Part shown: piece by piece, positions 61,268 to 64,000 of the stretch
How the letters are laid out: each line of letters opens with the position of its first letter
Position numbering within the stretch: the stretch's first letter is position 1
Assembly: GCF_013408415.1 (NCBI RefSeq)
Contig: NZ_JACCAA010000001.1
Span: 62,001 to 126,000, forward strand
Source of the DNA: Nocardioides daedukensis
GTDB taxonomy: Bacteria > Actinomycetota > Actinomycetes > Propionibacteriales > Nocardioidaceae
Direction: 5' to 3'
Length of the DNA: 64,000 nt
Notes under the pieces: generated by a model
What the model saw: only the letters and a program-made list of their open reading frames with translations
Databases searched by the model: none
What the model was told of the DNA's origin: nothing
Made by a program: the position numbers and the translations under genes

Positions 61268-62559
61268 GGGGACTCCAACACGCGTCGTACGGCCGCGGTC
61301 ATGGCCTCGTCGTCGTCGGGGAAGACGGCGAGCAGGTCGAGCCGCAGGCGGCCGTCCTTGACGTGACCCACCACGGGCGGGGCCCCCAACCGCAACGGCT
61401 CGGCGAGCTCGGCGGGCAGCGAGACCGCTGCGCTGGGCAGTTCGACGCCGGGTGCGCCACCACCACCGACCGCGCCGGCGGAGGGTATGGCGTGCGCGTC
61501 GGTGACCTCGGCCAGCGACGCCGCGATCTTCTCGGCGCGCACCATCAGCTCGGGCTGCGTCGCCGCGAGCGAGACCGCGACCGGCGACGGCGGACCGGTC
61601 AGGGTCGCCTCGAGCGCAGCCAGGGTGAGCTTGTCGACGCGTACGGCGCGGGCGAACGGGTGCCGACGGAGCCGATCCACCAGTGCCTCGTCGCCGAGCA
61701 ACAGCCCGGCCTGCGGACCACCCAGCAACTTGTCGCCGGAGGCGGTGACCAGGGTGGCACCGTCGCGCAGCGCGGTGGTGGCGTCGGGCTCGTGCGGTAG
61801 TCGTGGGTGTGCTCGCAGCAGGCCGGAGCCGATGTCGACCACGACCGGAACGGGCAACCCGGCCAGGTCGCGGACTGCCACCGAGGAGGTGAAGCCCGCG
61901 ACCACGAAGTTGGACGGGTGCACCTTGAGCACGAACGCGGTGCGTTCGGTGATCGCTGCCGCATAGTCGGCCAGGCGCACGCGGTTGGTGGTGCCGACCT
62001 CGACCAGCCGGGCACCCACCGACTCCAACAGCTCGGGGATCCGGAACCCGTCGCCGATCTCGACCATCTCGCCGCGGGGGACCACGACTTCGCGACCCGC
62101 AGCCAGGGCGAGGGTGACCAGGCCCAGGGCGGCCGCGCCGTTGTTCACCACGTGCACGCCACCGGCCGCGGGGACGGCCGCGGCGAGCGCGGCGAGGGTG
62201 TCGCGACCACGGCGTTCGCGGCGCCCGGTCTGCAAGGAGAGCTCGACGTCGGTGGCGCCGGCGGCGACCACGAGCGCCTCGACGGCGGCGGACGACAGGG
62301 GAGCACGGCCCAGGTTGGTGTGCACCACCACCCCGGTCGCGTTGATCACCGGCCGCAGCGACGTCGCCGTCGAGGGCAGATTGGCGACGGCGTGGTTGGC
62401 GACCTCGCTGGGAGCCACCAGGCCCTCACGGCACAGGGCCAGGGTGGCGACCACGGACCTCTTCACCAGGCCGGTGCCGATCCGGGCCGCTGCCTGCACG
62501 AGTCGCGGATCGGCGAGCACGTCGTCGGTGCGGGGCACATTGCGTCGGGGATCCTCCAC
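61258..62559 (-). CDS. selA: L-seryl-tRNA(Sec) selenium transferase SelA
   Basis: A 433-residue PLP enzyme that converts seryl-tRNA(Sec) to selenocysteyl-tRNA(Sec) with selenophosphate. The N-terminal tRNA-binding domain is followed by INATGVVVHTNLGRAPLS, and the PLP Lys is in TASGDKLLGGPQAG (about residue 285). The length is slightly shorter than the E. coli enzyme. GTG 62559 gives the usual start; a TACGAT hexamer 7 nt before it suggests a leaderless transcript. selD is not in the window. Confidence 0.92.
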   Translation of the reverse strand: MEDPRRNVPRTDDVLADPRLVQAAARIGTGLVKRSVVATLALCREGLVAPSEVANHAVANLPSTATSLRPVINATGVVVHTNLGRAPLSSAAVEALVVAAGATDVELSLQTGRRERRGRDTLAALAAAVPAAGGVHVVNNGAAALGLVTLALAAGREVVVPRGEMVEIGDGFRIPELLESVGARLVEVGTTNRVRLADYAAAITERTAFVLKVHPSNFVVAGFTSSVAVRDLAGLPVPVVVDIGSGLLRAHPRLPHEPDATTALRDGATLVTASGDKLLGGPQAGLLLGDEALVDRLRRHPFARAVRVDKLTLAALEATLTGPPSPVAVSLAATQPELMVRAEKIAASLAEVTDAHAIPSAGAVGGGGAPGVELPSAAVSLPAELAEPLRLGAPPVVGHVKDGRLRLDLLAVFPDDDEAMTAAVRRVLESPCT

Positions 62560-62566
62560 CCCAGTG

Positions 62567-62572
62567 ATCGTA
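62567..62572 (-). promoter_or_regulatory. Predicted -10 element, leaderless selA-selB mRNA
   Basis: TACGAT on the minus strand, followed by a 7-nt spacer and the GTG at 62559. Confidence 0.4.
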
Positions 62573-62636
62573 GGTGGTGGAGTCGAGTTTCGGGTCGAGG
62601 CAGGCGGATGGCGCCTGCCCCGACCGGTGATGAAGT

Positions 62637-62731
62637 TGGCGGAGGCGGACGGGAATCGAACCCGCCTGACCGAGATGCTCGGCCACAACGGTTTTGAGGA
62701 CCGCGCCCATCACCAGACGAGGTACGCCTCC
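62637..62731 (-). tRNA. selC: tRNA-Sec (anticodon TCA), CCA encoded
   Basis: A 92-nt body (62731-62640) plus an encoded CCA (62639-62637). The acceptor stem GGAGGCG pairs with CGCCTCC. The long extra arm (about GTTGTGGCCGAGCATCTCGG) and the anticodon loop CCTCAAAACC with TCA identify a selenocysteine tRNA. The T arm is GCGGGTTCGATTCCCGTC. It is 77 nt upstream of selA. Confidence 0.95.
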
Positions 62732-62770
62732 GAGATCACCATAGCGGTGCGTGCCGAGCGGAGCGGGCGC

Positions 62771-63679
62771 TCAATCGGTGCGTGCGATCGACAGCAGTTC
62801 GTGGCGCGGGATCGGGTTGTCCCGGCTGGCACGACAGGTCAGCTGGAGCAGGTCCTCGCCCGGTGACGTGCGCACCCGGACCGTCCACTGCGCACCGCCG
62901 ACCTCGAACACCACCTCACTGATCGCGCCGTCGACCTGGCGCGACACCACTCGCAGCGCGTCGCCACGGGTCTCGGCAAGCTGGCGACGCAGTGCGATCT
63001 CCGCGAACTGCACCGGCATCGGGTGCGACGAGCGTCCACGCAGGTGGTCCAGGTCGAGCTGCCCGGCGAGGTGACCGTCGGCGATCGCGAGCGCCGAGAC
63101 CGGCTCGACGCGGCCGTAGTACAGGCCCTCGGGCAGCACCAGCAGGTTGCCCGCGAACCGGTCACCGCCGATGTGCGAGACCTCCCAGGTGGCCTGCGGG
63201 TGGGCCGCGGCCAGTGCTGCGACCACCGGTCGACCGGCTTCGGCGCAGCAGGCGTCGTGACGACCATGGGTGCACACGCACAGCAACGTCTCCTCGCACG
63301 GGCTGAGCCCGGGGGAACGGCCGGCTCCCAGAGCCGCCAGGTCGAGGTCGAGCAACTGGTGCGGGTCGTCGAGCACGGTCGTCTCCAGCCACGATCTCGA
63401 CGGGTGGGCGAACGCGGCAAAGACCCGAGTCCCCTCCGAACGCGCACCACGCTTCGTTCGTCTGATCAGCAGCGGCCGGACCTTGGCAGTCTTCGCCGCT
63501 CTGGTCACCGCCTCACCCAGTCCATCGGGCAGTCGGGCATCGCGCAGCGCGTCGACGCCCCACGGGCCGGAGTGCTCGATCAGCAGGAACGCCCGCACGG
63601 TCGATGCGGTGCCCGCCGCCGGCTCGTCGCGCAACCGACTGGCGGACGCGCAGCGGAAGGCGGGGTCGCGTGCGGTCAC
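62771..63679 (-). CDS. Sucrase/ferredoxin-like family protein
   Basis: A 302-residue protein of the sucrase/ferredoxin-like family, with a C-terminal thioredoxin-fold [2Fe-2S]-like domain. LLCVCTHGRHDACCAEAGRPV contains the conserved cysteines, and WEVSHIGGDRFAGNLLVLPEGLYYGRV is the family signature. It is a soluble electron-transfer protein; the partner is unknown. GTG 63679 overlaps the stop of the upstream cupin-type gene (GTGA), so the two are coupled. Confidence 0.8.
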   Translation of the reverse strand: MTARDPAFRCASASRLRDEPAAGTASTVRAFLLIEHSGPWGVDALRDARLPDGLGEAVTRAAKTAKVRPLLIRRTKRGARSEGTRVFAAFAHPSRSWLETTVLDDPHQLLDLDLAALGAGRSPGLSPCEETLLCVCTHGRHDACCAEAGRPVVAALAAAHPQATWEVSHIGGDRFAGNLLVLPEGLYYGRVEPVSALAIADGHLAGQLDLDHLRGRSSHPMPVQFAEIALRRQLAETRGDALRVVSRQVDGAISEVVFEVGGAQWTVRVRTSPGEDLLQLTCRASRDNPIPRHELLSIARTD

Positions 63680-64000
63680 GGAGCGACCTCGAGCAGGCCC
63701 TCTCGGACGAGGCGGCGACAGAGCACGAGTCGGCTCTGCGGGTCGAGGTGCTCGGCCAGGTCGCCCGGGCAGAGCTCTGGGCGGGCGCGCACGTCGTCCA
63801 TCGCGGGCCGCAGCCAGCCGGGCACGTCGATGCAGCGGTCCCCGAGGAGTACGTCGAGCCGCTCGCCGCGGGTGTGCAGCACGCACGGATGACCGGGGCG
63901 ACGGCGCAGGCGGGTGCCGTCGTCGATCGCGTCAGCCGCGAGCACGTCATGCAGGCCGCCGGCCAGGCGAGGGCTTCGGGTGGTGAGGAACCGGCGTACC
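63676..64000 (-). CDS. Cupin/JmjC-type oxygenase, C-terminal part (runs off the window)
   Basis: The last 107 codons of a protein that begins beyond the right edge; the frame is open to 64000. The segment GHPCVLHTRGERLDVLLGDRCIDVPG and the end CRRLVREGLLEVAP resemble the C-terminal winged region of JmjC-cupin proteins related to the ribosomal-protein L16 arginine hydroxylase. The catalytic HxD...H cupin itself is outside the window, so the assignment is tentative. It is coupled to the sucrase/ferredoxin-like gene. Confidence 0.5.
   Translation of the reverse strand, partial: VRRFLTTRSPRLAGGLHDVLAADAIDDGTRLRRRPGHPCVLHTRGERLDVLLGDRCIDVPGWLRPAMDDVRARPELCPGDLAEHLDPQSRLVLCRRLVREGLLEVAP

Overview
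The window is high-GC, densely packed DNA with many GTG starts, 1-11 nt gene overlaps and probable leaderless transcripts. Ergothioneine genes, an F420-type reductase, DUF3618/DUF4235 proteins and a GPGGVS micro-protein point to an actinobacterium. A Nocardioidaceae (Nocardioides-like) chromosome is my best inference; no rRNA or other taxonomic marker is present. No insertion sequence, prophage, CRISPR array or replication origin was seen.

Layout. 0-8.6 kb: end of a flavoprotein, a zinc alcohol dehydrogenase, a histidine phosphatase, a polar amino-acid ABC importer (lipoprotein, permease, ATPase), a RibD-C reductase with a flavin reductase, small secreted or hypothetical proteins, and a CtlX-type amidinohydrolase behind an eight-copy hexanucleotide repeat. 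8.8-21.1 kb: envelope and stress genes (lytic transglycosylase, holin-like DUF1469, DUF3618, class II amidotransferase, YbdK-type ligase, FUSC and YihY membrane proteins, two related Pro/Glu/Asp-rich micro-proteins, GPGGVS and DUF4235 proteins) and a methyltransferase / haem-oxygenase-like diiron protein / CDGSH cassette. 21.2-23.5 kb: egtB-egtD for ergothioneine.

23.5-43.2 kb is the most interesting part. It is a catabolic island with two CoA ligases, five SDR enzymes, a P450, a three-cysteine ferredoxin, a [2Fe-2S] ferredoxin and its reductase, a luciferase-like monooxygenase with a flavin reductase, a thiolase/DUF35 pair, and a branched-chain-type ABC importer whose second permease and first ATPase are fused. 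A TetR gene lies inside it. Seven copies of one 16-bp palindrome (CCnnnC-N4-GnnnGG, often flanked by TTAA) occur here; six lie in front of the transcription units and one lies between two gene ends. I infer one TetR regulon for uptake, CoA activation, hydroxylation and beta-oxidation-like breakdown of an unidentified, probably alicyclic or terpenoid, carboxylic compound.

43.3-49.9 kb: a stand-alone LigD-type polymerase, a dicarboxylate symporter and an OpuC-type osmoprotectant importer. 49.9-54.1 kb: a MarR gene divergent from an operon (F420-type reductase, extradiol-like VOC protein, alpha/beta hydrolase, dienoate hydratase-like protein, SDR) that resembles aromatic or quinone meta-cleavage. 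54.1-57.7 kb: a DUF2200 gene whose end overlaps an opposing gene, a permease, and fragments of a CitE lyase and a MaoC hydratase. 57.7-64 kb (minus strand): a helicase gene broken by one in-frame TGA, directly downstream of selB, selA and tRNA-Sec, then a sucrase/ferredoxin-like protein and the end of a cupin oxygenase.
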